Counted from the first letter of the stretch, positions 46,952 to 56,328 are shown. The stretch: DNA of 64,000 nt from an uncultured Pelagibacteraceae bacterium (GCA_902567495.1 CACFMO010000001.1:124001-188000), one strand, 5' to 3'. Made by a program: numbers and translations. The notes: a model not told the origin generated them from the sequence alone.

Positions 46952-48211
46952 ATGAATGATACATTATCAAAAATAGAAAAAAGAACAGCTTACACGCTTT
47001 TATTACCAGCGGTATTTTTAGTATTTGCCATAGTATTATTTCCGATTTTTGCAAATATTTGGATAAGTTTTAAAGAAGTACAATTAAAAGATATTAGGAT
47101 TCCTGAGCCAAGAGCAAAAAAGATAGTAAAAAGTATTCCTGAAGATAAAACTAAATTAAAAATAGTTTATAGACTAAGAAACAGTTCACTAATTGAAGAT
47201 ATTAATAATATTAAATTTTCAGATAGTTTACCAAGAAACATTGAACCTGTTGAACTTGATTCAAGATGCGAATTTAAATCAAAAAAAATTAAATGTGATT
47301 TTGGAAACTGGGAAGCTAAATATAGAGAAAATTTTGAGATTATTATTCAAAATATTAATAATGAAGTAATTGATAAAAATACTATTAAATCTCAAAAACC
47401 CAAACTTTCTGGTGATGCTGACAATATTTTATTAACAACCAAATTTACTTTAAAAAACTTCAAACAAGTTTTTAATGAAAATGAATTTTTAGATTTATTA
47501 CTGACTACTTTTTATTTTACTTTTTTTGGAACAGTTGGTGCAATCATTTTTGGTATGTTTGCAGCACAATTAGTAAATCAAAAGTTTTATGGTAGAACTT
47601 TTATGAGGAGTATTCTGCTATTTCCATATGTCGGACCTGTTGTTGCATTAGCATACACGTGGACTTTATTGTTAGATCCAAATAGTGGAACTTTAAATGC
47701 TTTGTTAGTTAATTTTGGAATTATTGATAAACCGATAAATTTATTAGGTCAAAAGTATATGACGCTAAATCTTTTAGGTTTTGACATTAAATTAAGGTTA
47801 GCACTAACTACAGTGATAATGTTTGAGATTTGGAGATATTTTCCCCTAGCCTTCTTGTTTATTCTTGCGAGATTGCAGGCGGTACCCAAAGATTTGTATG
47901 AAGCTGCTGAGGTGGATGGTGCTGGTCCACTAAGAAAATTTATTAATATTACTCTGCCACAGATAACAGCAATTTTATCTATTTTATTTATGATTAGGTT
48001 TATTTGGAATTTTAATAAATTTGAAGACATTTTTCTTTTAACCGGGGGTGCATCAGGAACAAGAACTTTGCCAATAAATGTTTACCAACAAGGTTTTGCT
48101 GTTTCTAACATAGGAATGGGGTCAGCGGTTTCAATTGTTATAGTTATGTTATTAATAATTTTTATGATTATTTATTTCAAATTAATCGGGAAGCGTGCAA
48201 ATGAGATATAA
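46952..48211 (+). CDS. CUT1 ABC transporter permease 1 with Ig-like periplasmic insert
   Basis: A 419-residue permease; UgpA/MalF-type relatives without insert are about 290-300. Helix 1 is at about 14-36; residues about 45-160 form an extra, soluble periplasmic segment; the core resumes near 178 and ends with the EAA loop EAAEVDGAGPLRKFINI. The insert has a pattern like DUF11 Ig-like repeats: IVYRLRNSS, FSDSLPRNIEPVE, C106 and C115 in a CEF..KCDFGNW pattern, and YRENFEIII. The start has no visible ribosome-binding site because the hairpin abuts it. Confidence 0.92.
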   Translation: MNDTLSKIEKRTAYTLLLPAVFLVFAIVLFPIFANIWISFKEVQLKDIRIPEPRAKKIVKSIPEDKTKLKIVYRLRNSSLIEDINNIKFSDSLPRNIEPVELDSRCEFKSKKIKCDFGNWEAKYRENFEIIIQNINNEVIDKNTIKSQKPKLSGDADNILLTTKFTLKNFKQVFNENEFLDLLLTTFYFTFFGTVGAIIFGMFAAQLVNQKFYGRTFMRSILLFPYVGPVVALAYTWTLLLDPNSGTLNALLVNFGIIDKPINLLGQKYMTLNLLGFDIKLRLALTTVIMFEIWRYFPLAFLFILARLQAVPKDLYEAAEVDGAGPLRKFINITLPQITAILSILFMIRFIWNFNKFEDIFLLTGGASGTRTLPINVYQQGFAVSNIGMGSAVSIVIVMLLIIFMIIYFKLIGKRANEI

Positions 48212-49394
48212 ACCATTAGTAATTTATTTATTTATATCTTCTATTTTTCTGACATTAATAGGTTCAATTTGGAAAATAATGGCAACTCTTCAAGGACTTA
48301 AATTAACAGAAATAAGTTTTAATATAAATTTTCTTTTAGCCTTATTATTAAGTTTATCACTTGTTTTTATTGGTAAGAGAATTAATCATCTAATTAAAAT
48401 ACTGGTGCTACCATTAATATTTACTTTTGTTTATATTGCTATAAATGAAAGTGCTCCAATTTGGTATAATGTTGGAATTCTTTTAATAAGTTTATTTTTT
48501 ACAAATAGGGTAAAGAATTACAATTTAAGTTATCTTAAAGAAGATTTTGTATCTGAAAAAATCGTTTTTGACTTCTTGTCTTTATTTGCGATTGTATTTT
48601 TTGCTTTTATCATTTTGTTCCCATTTTATTTAATGTTTGTAACAAGCTTTAAGTTACAAGCAGCGTTGTTATATAACCCTTTAGATTTAAGTATTGATTT
48701 TACAAAAAATATTTCTGAACAATTTAAATCTTACCTAGTAATTTTTAAAACATATGACTTTGGTAGATACATTTATACAAGTTCTATAGTTTCAATAGGA
48801 ACTGTAATTATTACTTTGATATTTGCAATTCCAGCTGCTTATGCAGTTGCTAGATTAAACTTTTTTGGCAAAACTTTTTTGTCAACCTCAATATTAATTA
48901 TATACATGTTCCCCGCCATTGTTTTAGTAATACCTCTTTATACCGTCTTTAGTCAGTTAGGACTAAGAAATTCAATTGAGGGGCTTCTTATTGTCTATAC
49001 AGCAACAACATTGCCTGTCGCTATTTATATGCTTCAAGGATATTTCAAAAGTATTCCAAAAGAAATTGAAGATGCTGGTCTTATGGATGGACAAAATTGG
49101 TTTGGAATAATAATTAAAATTATAATCCCTTTAAGTTTACCTGCAATAGCATCGGTTGCTTTGTATGTTTTTATGATTGCATGGAATGAATTTTTATTTT
49201 CTTTGATGTTTTTAGATAATCCTAAATCTTTTACATTATCCAGAGCTATTAATCATTTAACCGGTGATGCTGAAACACCTAGACAATACTTAATGGCCGG
49301 CTCAGTTGTGGTAACTTTACCTATTCTTTTAATTTTTGTCTATTTTGAAAAATATCTTGTAAGTGGATTAACCGCAGGAAGCGTTAAAGGTTAA
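48201..49394 (+). CDS. CUT1 ABC transporter permease 2 with extra N-terminal helices
   Basis: A 397-residue partner permease; usual UgpE/MalG relatives are about 275-300. Residues 1-118 add about four hydrophobic helices before the normal first helix (about 122-145, FLSLFAIVFFAFIILFPFYL), which is followed by the standard core and the EAA loop EIEDAGLMDGQNWFGII. ATG 48201 is chosen over a GTG at 48195; both overlap the upstream permease gene. Confidence 0.9.
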   Translation: MRYKPLVIYLFISSIFLTLIGSIWKIMATLQGLKLTEISFNINFLLALLLSLSLVFIGKRINHLIKILVLPLIFTFVYIAINESAPIWYNVGILLISLFFTNRVKNYNLSYLKEDFVSEKIVFDFLSLFAIVFFAFIILFPFYLMFVTSFKLQAALLYNPLDLSIDFTKNISEQFKSYLVIFKTYDFGRYIYTSSIVSIGTVIITLIFAIPAAYAVARLNFFGKTFLSTSILIIYMFPAIVLVIPLYTVFSQLGLRNSIEGLLIVYTATTLPVAIYMLQGYFKSIPKEIEDAGLMDGQNWFGIIIKIIIPLSLPAIASVALYVFMIAWNEFLFSLMFLDNPKSFTLSRAINHLTGDAETPRQYLMAGSVVVTLPILLIFVYFEKYLVSGLTAGSVKG

Positions 49395-50650
49395 TGAAGG
49401 AAACAATCGAAATTGCAAAAGAAGTTTTAAAAAATAATAGAAGATCTGGTTACACTCTTCCTACAAACAATAAATTATATCCTGCACAGTGGAATTGGGA
49501 CTCGGCTTTCATAGCCTTGGGGTACTCATATTTTAATATAGATTATGCGATTAAAGAATTAGAAACACTTCTTACGGGCCAATGGAATGATGGAATGGTA
49601 CCTCATATTCTTTTTCACGATAATGATGAAAGTTATTTTCCAAATCACAAAACATGGGAATGCGGTAATAAAATACCTTCTTCAGGAATTACACAACCAC
49701 CAATAATTGCAACGATAGTTAAAAATATTGTAGACCAAAATAAACTAGACCAAGGCCAGATGAAAAGAATGGAAACAATTATTAAAAAATTAAAAAAATA
49801 TTTAGACTGGTTTTATAATTACAGAGATACTAATAAAATTGGTCTAGTTTCAATTATTCACCCATGGGAAAGTGGACTTGATAACTCTCCCATTTGGGAT
49901 AGTCCTTTGGATAAAGTGAAAATTGAAGAAAATTTGAAATATGAAAGAAGAGATCTAAATGTTTCAAAAAGTGAAAACAGACCTCTTAAAAAGGATTACG
50001 ATGCTTATATAACTTTATTAAATCAATTTAAAAAAAATAAATATAATCCAAATAAAATTGTAAATGAGTCGATGTTTAATGTGATTGATATTGGTTTTAA
50101 TTCAATAGTAATAAGAGCTACAAAAGATCTGATTAAGGTAGCAAAAAAATTTAATTTAAATTTTAGTGATCTTGAAAATAAAATTACTTTATCAGAAGAA
50201 AGTTTGATCAAATTTTATAAAAATGAGGAGCAAAGTTTTTTTTCTTACGACTTTAAGAATCACAGTTTAATAAAAGTAGATGCTATTTCTAATTATTTTA
50301 TACTATTTGCCGACCTTGAGAATAAAGAGATTAATAATAAAATTATAAGCAAACTTAAGAAATACAATTCACAGAAAGAATATTTTTTTACAACTGTAAA
50401 CCCTAAAGATAAAACTTTCGAAGAAACAAGATATTGGAGAGGTCCTGTTTGGATAAATTCAAATTGGATAATTTATCAAGGTTTAATTAATAAAGATAAG
50501 AACTTCTCTGAATTATTAAAAAATAAGACTTTAGAATTATTAGAAAATAAAAAGTTTCATGAATACTACAATTTTAAAAATGGCGACTGTTTAGGAGCTA
50601 ATAACTTTTCTTGGTCAGCAGCTCTGTATTTAGATTTAAAATTTAATTAA
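49394..50650 (+). CDS. GH63-like glycoside hydrolase (glucosyl-/mannosylglycerate hydrolase type)
   Basis: A 418-residue cytoplasmic (no signal peptide) alpha/alpha-toroid glycosidase. Visible motifs: YPAQWNWDSAF near residue 29-39, HPWESGLDNSPIWD at 156-169, RYWRGPVWINSNW, and NNFSWSAALYLDL at the C-terminus. This set matches GH63 enzymes that hydrolyse glucosylglycerate or mannosylglycerate. It shares a TAATG junction with the permease gene, so imported glycoside is probably cleaved by it. The exact sugar and aglycone are unproven. Confidence 0.85.
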   Translation: MKETIEIAKEVLKNNRRSGYTLPTNNKLYPAQWNWDSAFIALGYSYFNIDYAIKELETLLTGQWNDGMVPHILFHDNDESYFPNHKTWECGNKIPSSGITQPPIIATIVKNIVDQNKLDQGQMKRMETIIKKLKKYLDWFYNYRDTNKIGLVSIIHPWESGLDNSPIWDSPLDKVKIEENLKYERRDLNVSKSENRPLKKDYDAYITLLNQFKKNKYNPNKIVNESMFNVIDIGFNSIVIRATKDLIKVAKKFNLNFSDLENKITLSEESLIKFYKNEEQSFFSYDFKNHSLIKVDAISNYFILFADLENKEINNKIISKLKKYNSQKEYFFTTVNPKDKTFEETRYWRGPVWINSNWIIYQGLINKDKNFSELLKNKTLELLENKKFHEYYNFKNGDCLGANNFSWSAALYLDLKFN

Positions 50651-51491
50651 TTTTTCTAACAATAAAAACGTAAATTATAGAAGTTATAAACATCACTATC
50701 GCGTAAGTAGCTGTTGGTATTAAATATGCTATATCACTAAAGAGCTGACTGGCTACGAATACAGCTAAAGTTCCGTTTTGAAGTCCACACTCAAGTGAAA
50801 TGGATTTTCTTTGTGAAACTCCACTTGCAAGAAACTTTGCAACATAATAGCCGATAAACATCATGACAATATTTAATACTAAAGTAATTAATCCTGCTTG
50901 TTTAATATAACCCATTATGTTCTCCAACTCTTCAACCCATATAGCAGCAAAAACAATTACAAATAAAAGAACTGAAATTCTCTCAATCGATTGTGATTTA
51001 GACATAACAAAGTTTGTTGCGAATTTTCTAATTAACATCCCAATAAGTACTGGAAGAGTTACAACTAAAAACATTTTCATTGAAATTCCTATCATAGAAA
51101 TTTCTTTTGAAATTTCTGCAATTTCTAATAATTCTGCAGATTTAAATACAATAAATGGAACCGAAATAATGCTGATTAAACTTATAATTGCTGTTAATGA
51201 AATTGAAAGAGCCACATCTCCATTTGCAAATTTTGTAAGTACATTAGATGTTACACCACCGGGAGCTGCAGCAATAATCATTACACCAAGAGCAATCTCT
51301 AAAGGTAAATTAAAAATTTTAAGTAGTAGAAAAGCAATAATTGGAAGTAATATTAACTGACAAATTAATCCAACTAAAAAATCTTTTGGCTGTTTTACTA
51401 CTCTTAAAAAATCTTGACCTGTTAAGCCTAATCCAAGAGCCAACATTATTAGTGCAAGCGCTATAGGAGCAATTTTTGTTACTACTTCCAT
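50643..51491 (-). CDS. BASS-family (bile acid:sodium symporter-like) transporter
   Basis: A 282-residue membrane protein with about 9-10 helices. The PGGVTSNVLTKFANGDVALS loop and ECGLQNGTLAVFVA motif are typical of the bile acid:Na+ symporter superfamily, whose bacterial members move organic anions. It ends tail-to-tail with the hydrolase gene (TTAATTAA overlap) and is 3 bases after gap on the same strand. Its substrate is unknown; export or uptake of a hydrolysis product is only a possibility. Confidence 0.88.
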   Translation of the reverse strand: MEVVTKIAPIALALIMLALGLGLTGQDFLRVVKQPKDFLVGLICQLILLPIIAFLLLKIFNLPLEIALGVMIIAAAPGGVTSNVLTKFANGDVALSISLTAIISLISIISVPFIVFKSAELLEIAEISKEISMIGISMKMFLVVTLPVLIGMLIRKFATNFVMSKSQSIERISVLLFVIVFAAIWVEELENIMGYIKQAGLITLVLNIVMMFIGYYVAKFLASGVSQRKSISLECGLQNGTLAVFVASQLFSDIAYLIPTATYAIVMFITSIIYVFIVRKIN

Positions 51492-51494
51492 TTA

Positions 51495-52499
51495 TTAAAT
51501 AAGTTTTGATATTTGTATTGATGTATCACACATACGATTTGAAAAACCCCATTCATTATCATACCAAGATAGTACTCTGCTAAATTTATTTTTGACAACT
51601 TGAGTTTGGGTAACGTCAAATATTGAACTGTGTGCATCGTGATTAAAATCTTTTGAAACTAATGGCTGTTTATTAATTCCAAGAATACCTTTTAACTCAC
51701 CATTAGCAGCTTTTGTCATAGCATCATTTATACTATCAACAGTAACATCTTTTTTTGTAACTAATGTAAAATCAATTAAAGAGACATTTGGAGTTGGAAC
51801 TCTTATGGCCGTGCCATCAAGTTTTCCTTTAAGACTAGGTAAAACTAAACTCATTGCTTTTGCAGCTCCTGTTGATGTAGGTATCATTGCTCCCTCAGTA
51901 GATCTTGCTCTTCTTAAATCTTTATGAAGAGTATCTAATAATTTTTGGTCTCCTGTGTAACTATGAATAGTAGTCATATATCCATACTCAATACCAAAAC
52001 TATTCTCTAAAACCATTGCAACAGGTGCTAAACAATTTGTTGTGCAAGATCCGTTGGAAATAACATTATGCTCTTTTTTTAAATCTTTACTATTTACTCC
52101 TTGCACAATTGTAAAATCTACATCTTTTCCGGGAGCTGATATAATAACTTTTTTTGCTCCAGCTTTTAAATGTTTACCTGCACTTTCCTTATTCAAAAAT
52201 AATCCTGTGCATTCTAAAACAATATCAGCACCAACTTTACCCCAGGGTAAATTCACTGGATCTCTTTCAGCATAAACTTTTATATTTTGATTTAAAATTT
52301 TAAAACCGTCTTTTGATGTGCTCACATCATGTGGCAAAGTTCCGTGCGTACTATCATATTTTATTAAATGTGCATTCGTATCAATAGAACCAAGATCGTT
52401 AATACCAACAACTTGAATTTTATCTTTGTAATTCTCTAATAAAGCTCTGAGAATTAGCCTGCCTATTCTTCCAAAACCGTTAATTCCAATTTTTACCAT
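51495..52499 (-). CDS. gap: Glyceraldehyde-3-phosphate dehydrogenase
   Basis: Converts glyceraldehyde 3-phosphate to 1,3-bisphosphoglycerate. The 334-residue protein has the NAD-binding GINGFGRIGRLILRA, the catalytic Cys in SNGSCTTNCLAP near residue 150, and the C-terminal WYDNEWGFSNRM. Standard length. It is transcribed toward the BASS gene; the 83-base gap upstream contains a 14-codon open frame that may be fortuitous. Confidence 0.97.
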   Translation of the reverse strand: MVKIGINGFGRIGRLILRALLENYKDKIQVVGINDLGSIDTNAHLIKYDSTHGTLPHDVSTSKDGFKILNQNIKVYAERDPVNLPWGKVGADIVLECTGLFLNKESAGKHLKAGAKKVIISAPGKDVDFTIVQGVNSKDLKKEHNVISNGSCTTNCLAPVAMVLENSFGIEYGYMTTIHSYTGDQKLLDTLHKDLRRARSTEGAMIPTSTGAAKAMSLVLPSLKGKLDGTAIRVPTPNVSLIDFTLVTKKDVTVDSINDAMTKAANGELKGILGINKQPLVSKDFNHDAHSSIFDVTQTQVVKNKFSRVLSWYDNEWGFSNRMCDTSIQISKLI

Positions 52500-52582
52500 T
52501 TATAGATTCACTTCGTATTCTTTAATCCGCTTTAATGATTTCATCAACAACTATTTTAGTAATTAAAATGTAAATAGGCTTG

Positions 52583-53536
52583 TTATAAAAAGTTAATAAC
52601 AAATTTTTTATCCTTACAAATAGACTCTACAAGTGAATACATAATTGGAAAATCTTTTTTAGATAGGTCTTTTAAAATTTTTGGTCCTATTTCAAATGCT
52701 AATTCAGCACCTTCAACTGTATCATTTGGCATAAACTTTTTCTTTGCCTCAGAATATGAATGGCCTTCACCTAAGTGTTGTCCCATTTTACGGTTTCTTC
52801 CGCCCGCAATACTGACATATAAGTCCCCTAAGCCGGCTAATCCATAAACCGTTTGTTCTGAACCACCAAATAGCTTAATAAATTTTCCCATCTCAATAAC
52901 AGATTTTTGCATCAATATAGCTGCTGTGTTTAGATCTTTTGCAGAACCGATAACCATTGAATAAAAATTTTTTATTGCAGCACACATTTCAACTCCAACA
53001 ATATCGTCAGAATAATCCATAAAATAATAACTGGTTTTTACTAGCTTACCAATGGCCTCGGCTGAAGAAATATTTTTATTAGTGAAAACAACACCTGTTT
53101 TGTTTCTTTTAGATAAATCTTTAGCTAAACAAGGTCCTGCTACAGCTGAAACATTAGGATTTTTAAATAAATTTGATAATATTTCCAGCTTGTTGTTTTT
53201 AACTGATAAACCTTTAGTAAGTAAAAGTAACGGTGTTTTTGAATTTGAGGAATTAAGTTCACTTGAAATCCAATTTATCCCATTTGAATTTACACCTAAA
53301 ACAACGACATCGTATTTTTTCTTAATTTCTTCACTAAGACTTTTAGAATTTAAAAATACAATTTTATCTGAAAGTTTACAATTAAGATTTTTGTGAAAAC
53401 TGTCCTTATTTAAATTATCAATTTGATCGTTTTCTAATGGAGATCCTATAAGTGTGACGTCATGTTTATTATCAATACATGGAAAAGTAAAAGCTGATCC
53501 CATTGCCCCTGCTCCAATTATTAATATTTTACTCAT
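52583..53536 (-). CDS. gpsA: NAD(P)-dependent glycerol-3-phosphate dehydrogenase-like protein
   Basis: Probably interconverts dihydroxyacetone phosphate and glycerol 3-phosphate. The 317-residue protein has the N-terminal Rossmann signature ILIIGAGAMGSAFTFP, the catalytic-region AAIKNFYSMVIG, and GLAGLGDLYVSIAGGRNRKMG, characteristic of GpsA. N-terminal domain is more divergent than usual (the CDVP-type motif typical of GpsA near residue 80 is LGVNSNGI here), so a related substrate is possible. It follows trkH by 2 bases. Confidence 0.8.
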   Translation of the reverse strand: MSKILIIGAGAMGSAFTFPCIDNKHDVTLIGSPLENDQIDNLNKDSFHKNLNCKLSDKIVFLNSKSLSEEIKKKYDVVVLGVNSNGINWISSELNSSNSKTPLLLLTKGLSVKNNKLEILSNLFKNPNVSAVAGPCLAKDLSKRNKTGVVFTNKNISSAEAIGKLVKTSYYFMDYSDDIVGVEMCAAIKNFYSMVIGSAKDLNTAAILMQKSVIEMGKFIKLFGGSEQTVYGLAGLGDLYVSIAGGRNRKMGQHLGEGHSYSEAKKKFMPNDTVEGAELAFEIGPKILKDLSKKDFPIMYSLVESICKDKKFVINFL

Positions 53537-53538
53537 AA

Positions 53539-54954
53539 TTAATTTTTAATAAAAACTTTTTGTATTAATATAAAAATAGAAATTACTTCTACCTTAGCAA
53601 TCACCATGAACAAAATAATTGATATTTTTGAAAATGATGACAAATTCACAAATTCGATCTTTTCCATACTATAAATATCTGACGAAACTGTGTTTGTTAA
53701 GGTTAAAATTGATAATTTGAAGGAATTTTCAAAATCTAAAAAGTCAACTAATAAAATACCGCTTAAAAGAAATATACTTATAAAAAATAAGATAAAGACT
53801 AGAAAGGATATTTTAATAATTTCGTTCGTAATTTTCTTATCAGTAAACATTATTTTATTGTTTAATATTACATTAGGTTGAACAAGCCTGTATATTTCTA
53901 TTAAAAATCCTTTCACCAAAATATAAATTCTTAAAAATTTAATTCCAGAGGTTGAAGATAAAACACAACCACCAATTATTGTTAAGGTTATGAAGTATAA
54001 ACCATAGTTATTTGGTATTGATGTTATACTTATGCCAGAATTACCAATACTACTTAAAACGGTTAATAGCGATTGAAAAATATTAAAATCACTTAATAAA
54101 TAAAAAATCATAGTGAATACAAAAATACTAATTATTATATAGAAATCTTCTTTATGATCTTTTAAATTTTCTCTTTTTAAGAATAAATTATAAAGTAGAT
54201 AAAAATTTAATATTGATATTAAAAATCCTAAAGATAGAGAAAGTGACTGATAATTTGTTTTAATAATATTATCCAATGAGTCTGTTGGGAGAAAACCGCC
54301 AGATGATATAACGGTCATTGTTAAATTTAGGCCGTCAAACAATCTTATTCCTGATAGTAGAAAGATTACAAAAATTAAAAGCGTTAGTGTCAAATAAATA
54401 AAAAAAATTCTTGTTGAAACTATTCGTAGATTTGGTGCAAAATTTATTTTATTTTCTTGGTTATAGGTTAAATCTAAAAGTTTAAAATTTAATTGTTTAT
54501 TTGAAAAAATAAGAACTAAAAATATTAAAAAATAAAGCCCCCCTATCCATTGAGAAGAGGATCTCCACAACAATATAGGATCGTCCAAAAACCTTATATT
54601 TTCAAAAATAGTAAATCCAGTGCCTGTTAATCCAGAGATGCTTTCAAAATAAGATTCTAAAAAAGAAACTTTATATTCGCTAAAGTAAAAAGGTATTTGA
54701 ATAAAAAAACTTATTAAAAAATAAATAAGTAAAATAGTAAATATTTGCTCAAAAATATTGATGTTCTCTTTTTCTTTTTTTCCAAAATTATATAGATTAA
54801 ATCCTACAATTAACGATAAAAATAAAACAGCAATGTATGTTTGTACGTTTAGTAAGTAATCAAAATAAAAAGAATAAAAAATATTTAGTAAAGCCATTAT
54901 TGAAATTGGAAAACAGCTTAGACCTAAATAGTATATACAGGGCTTTAGTTTCAT
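53539..54954 (-). CDS. trkH: Potassium uptake protein TrkH
   Basis: Membrane pore of the Trk potassium system. The 471-residue protein has about ten hydrophobic helices and four P-loop-like segments with selectivity Gly residues, such as ISGLTGTGFTIFENI, MTVISSGGFLPTDS, SSIGNSGISI and TLTNTVSSDIY. The last lacks an obvious Gly, as in some TrkH. It follows trkA by 4 bases. Confidence 0.92.
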   Translation of the reverse strand: MKLKPCIYYLGLSCFPISIMALLNIFYSFYFDYLLNVQTYIAVLFLSLIVGFNLYNFGKKEKENINIFEQIFTILLIYFLISFFIQIPFYFSEYKVSFLESYFESISGLTGTGFTIFENIRFLDDPILLWRSSSQWIGGLYFLIFLVLIFSNKQLNFKLLDLTYNQENKINFAPNLRIVSTRIFFIYLTLTLLIFVIFLLSGIRLFDGLNLTMTVISSGGFLPTDSLDNIIKTNYQSLSLSLGFLISILNFYLLYNLFLKRENLKDHKEDFYIIISIFVFTMIFYLLSDFNIFQSLLTVLSSIGNSGISITSIPNNYGLYFITLTIIGGCVLSSTSGIKFLRIYILVKGFLIEIYRLVQPNVILNNKIMFTDKKITNEIIKISFLVFILFFISIFLLSGILLVDFLDFENSFKLSILTLTNTVSSDIYSMEKIEFVNLSSFSKISIILFMVIAKVEVISIFILIQKVFIKN

Positions 54955-54958
54955 TATT

Positions 54959-56326
54959 TTAGGAAGTTATACTAAAAAGATTTTCAACTTCTTTTAATTG
55001 GTCTCTTTTAGATAAAAGTACAACAATATCATTTTTTTCAAAAACTGATGTTGATTTTGGCATCATAACTTTACTTTTTCTAACTATTGCCCCAACTCTT
55101 ACCTCTTCGGGTAAATTAGAATCTTTAATAGATTTACCAACTAGTTCTGAAGTTTCTAAAATTTTAGCTTCTAAAAATTCGTATTCTCCATCTAATAAAG
55201 AATAAACTGTATCTATAGTTCCTGTGTGAACATGTTTCATAATTGTTGATACAGTTGTCATTCGAGGATCAACTAAATCGTCTATTTTCAATGACTCTTG
55301 AAGTAAATTATAGTTGTGTTTATTTATTATAGCTATGGTTCTTTTAGAAGGAGTATATTTTTCTGCCAGTACGCATGCCATGATATTATCTTCATCATCA
55401 TTAGTTAGTGCAAAAACTGTCTCGACTTCCTCAATATTAGCTTCTTTAAGAATCTTTTCATCTAAGGCATCACCACAGATTACAATTGAAGAAGAAAGTT
55501 CACTGGCTAAAAGCTCAGCTCTACTTTTATTTTTTTCAATTATTTTTGTTCTTAAACCATCTGCACCCTCTAAAAGTTTTGCTAAATGCAAACCAATATT
55601 TCCGCCACCTATTATAAGAATTTTTTGTGCCGATTTTTCTTCGTGTCCAAAAACAGATAAAAGTTTATTAATTTGATCAGTGCTTACTACTAAATACACT
55701 TTGTCACCGACATTCATTACATCATCTTTTTTTAAAAAAACAAAAGAGTCTTTTCTCTGGGCTCCAAAAATATGAGCTTTAAACTCAGGAAATTTTTTTG
55801 TTAAATCTTTTAAGGGTAGGTTGATAATTGGACATCCTTTATCGATAGATATCTCCAGTAACTTTACTTTGTCTTTTACAAAAGGAACATTGTCTAATGC
55901 TCCTGGTGCCTCAAGCTTTCTATATAATGATTTAGCAACTTCACGCTCGGGCGAAATAATCACATCAATTGGAATGTTTGATTTGCTGTATAACTTACTC
56001 CACTTTCCATCTAAAAATTCTTGCGATCTAATCCTTGCTATTTTTTTGGAAATATCAAATAATGAGCTAGCAATTTGGCATACGATCATATTGATTTCAT
56101 CATTTCGAGTAACTGCAATAATCATGTCTGCATCTTTTGCACCTGCATTTTCCAGAACAGATGGTAAAGTGGCCTTTCCCACAATACCTTTTACGTCCTG
56201 TGTATCATTAATTTTTTTTATATCCTCTGAGGATTGGTCAATCACAGTTACGGAATGACCTTGTGAAGAAAGTTGTTTGCTTATTGAAAAGCCGACCATA
56301 CCGGCACCACAGATAATTATATTCAT
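54959..56326 (-). CDS. trkA: Trk potassium system NAD-binding regulator TrkA
   Basis: Cytoplasmic gate of TrkH. The 455-residue protein has two RCK repeats: IIICGAGMVGFSISKQL at the start and ILIIGGGNIGLHLAKLL near residue 230, each a Rossmann NAD-binding fold followed by a TrkA-C domain. Full length, both repeats intact. It lies 2 bases after ntrX, so ntrY-ntrX-trkA-trkH form one unit, linking sensing to potassium uptake. Confidence 0.95.
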   Translation of the reverse strand: MNIIICGAGMVGFSISKQLSSQGHSVTVIDQSSEDIKKINDTQDVKGIVGKATLPSVLENAGAKDADMIIAVTRNDEINMIVCQIASSLFDISKKIARIRSQEFLDGKWSKLYSKSNIPIDVIISPEREVAKSLYRKLEAPGALDNVPFVKDKVKLLEISIDKGCPIINLPLKDLTKKFPEFKAHIFGAQRKDSFVFLKKDDVMNVGDKVYLVVSTDQINKLLSVFGHEEKSAQKILIIGGGNIGLHLAKLLEGADGLRTKIIEKNKSRAELLASELSSSIVICGDALDEKILKEANIEEVETVFALTNDDEDNIMACVLAEKYTPSKRTIAIINKHNYNLLQESLKIDDLVDPRMTTVSTIMKHVHTGTIDTVYSLLDGEYEFLEAKILETSELVGKSIKDSNLPEEVRVGAIVRKSKVMMPKSTSVFEKNDIVVLLSKRDQLKEVENLFSITS

Positions 56327-56328
56327 TA

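Noticed and set aside
55314..56258. Plus-strand open frames opposite trkA
   Set aside because: Antisense shadows of a conserved gene; no independent support such as family motifs or a ribosome-binding site.
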